In this document: one piece after another, positions 19,659 through 19,964 of the stretch
How positions within the stretch are numbered: the stretch's first letter is position 1
Layout: each line of letters starts with the position of its first letter
Assembly (NCBI GenBank): GCA_023627715.1
Contig: JAMAHW010000192.1
Location: 1-19,964 of the forward strand
Length of the DNA stretch: 19,964 nt
Source of the DNA: Periconia sp. R9002
Taxonomy: Eukaryota > Ascomycota > Dothideomycetes > Pleosporales > Periconiaceae
Direction: 5' to 3'
Program-made: the position numbers and the translations under genes
Notes under the pieces: generated by a model
Databases searched by the model: none
The model's input: only the letters and a program-made list of their open reading frames with translations
What the model was told of the DNA's origin: nothing

Positions 19659-19668
19659 ATTGGCCAAT
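19659..19668. promoter_or_regulatory. Back-to-back CCAAT boxes (ATTGGCCAAT palindrome)
   Basis: A perfect 10-bp palindrome formed by two CCAAT boxes in opposite orientation, 318 bp upstream of the TMEM97-like start codon. It is a candidate site for the CCAAT-binding complex; abutting boxes could not both be occupied at once. It may instead serve a gene beyond the right edge. Confidence 0.4.
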
Positions 19669-19894
19669 CTTCAATAAAATAATAGCTGTAGGTCCGCTCG
19701 ATGATGGCAAACAAAAATAAACAAGGCCCCACCAAACCCCTTGGGATGGTTGTGCCAAGCCCTCCCCAGCCTGCTAACACCCAAAAACGCCTAGCGTTAC
19801 TGTACATACCCACCACCACCTACCCTCCCGGGCCGATCCCGGGTCCGGTCCCGGCGGGCGCGGGGACTCGCGGGGAGAAAGTTAGAGTGGGGGT

Positions 19895-19908
19895 GGGGGG
19901 GGGGGGGG
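19895..19908. repeat. Homopolymer of 14 G
   Basis: A run of 14 G, preceded by shorter G blocks (19889-19893), giving the region potential to form a G-quadruplex on the plus strand. The exact length is uncertain by nature. Confidence 0.8.
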
Positions 19909-19928
19909 ACTCAGGCGCAGGGAAGAGA

Positions 19929-19947
19929 GGGGGGGGGGGGGGGGGGG
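19929..19947. repeat. Homopolymer of 19 G
   Basis: An uninterrupted run of 19 G only 20 bp from the 14-G run and 17 bp from the edge of the window. The two together make an unusually G-rich block. Confidence 0.8.
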
Positions 19948-19964
19948 TTAATTGTTTGTGCCCT

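Larger units (their letters stand above)
19342..19964. other. Upstream region of the TMEM97-like gene and right edge
   Basis: No coding exon is supported here. The part nearest the gene is pyrimidine-rich on the plus strand (purine-rich leader in the gene's sense). Further out are a poly-A run, a CCAAT palindrome, a GC-rich segment (19820-19880) and two long G runs close to the edge. Confidence 0.5.

Overview
The window looks like nuclear DNA of a filamentous ascomycete (Pezizomycotina). The evidence is short introns (mostly 47-80 nt) with GTAAGT/GTATGT-type donors, CTAAC/CTGAC branch points and YAG acceptors, together with ascomycete-type proteins: condensin SMC2, an OPT-family transporter, a secreted ML-domain lipid-transfer protein, V-ATPase subunit F and the inner-nuclear-membrane protein Nur1. 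I cannot fix the class or species from sequence alone.

Layout, left to right. (1) Positions 361-2463, minus: a Ser/Pro-rich, mostly disordered protein whose reading frame is cut by two in-frame TAG codons. One of them splits what looks like a conserved C-terminal box. (2) 3112-6953, minus: SMC2, seven exons, apparently intact (1179 aa). (3) A 966-bp divergent upstream region with a CACGTG palindrome and a CCAAT box, then an oligopeptide transporter at 7920-10509, plus, four exons. (4) A 1.2-kb gene-poor stretch with telo-box-like words and a clear TATA box, then a medium-chain dehydrogenase/enoyl-reductase at 11730-12838. (5) A secreted ML/NPC2-type sterol- or phospholipid-transfer protein at 13412-14087, plus, three exons. 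(6) V-ATPase subunit F at 14578-15133, minus. It is split into four small exons, so no long single reading frame reveals it. It is divergent from NUR1 at 15437-16840, plus. (7) A 213-aa protein of uncertain, possibly NTF2/SnoaL-like fold at 17561-18202, convergent with an EXPERA-domain TMEM97/sigma-2-receptor-like ER membrane protein at 18597-19341, minus. (8) A right-hand end with long G, C and A homopolymers.

The genes do not form an obvious pathway or biosynthetic cluster. They are mostly housekeeping functions: chromosome condensation, nuclear envelope, vacuolar acidification, lipid transport and peptide uptake. Two of them (ML protein and TMEM97-like protein) belong to families linked to intracellular sterol handling, and two (SMC2, Nur1) to chromosome organisation, but nothing in the sequence shows co-regulation.

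I found no convincing undescribed system, mobile element, CRISPR array, tRNA or rRNA. The observations most worth a second look are the double-TAG gene at the left end, the hidden VMA7 gene, the in-frame stop-free intron of the TMEM97-like gene, a repeated switch from C-rich to G-rich sense strand within four genes, and the clustered homopolymers at the right end.
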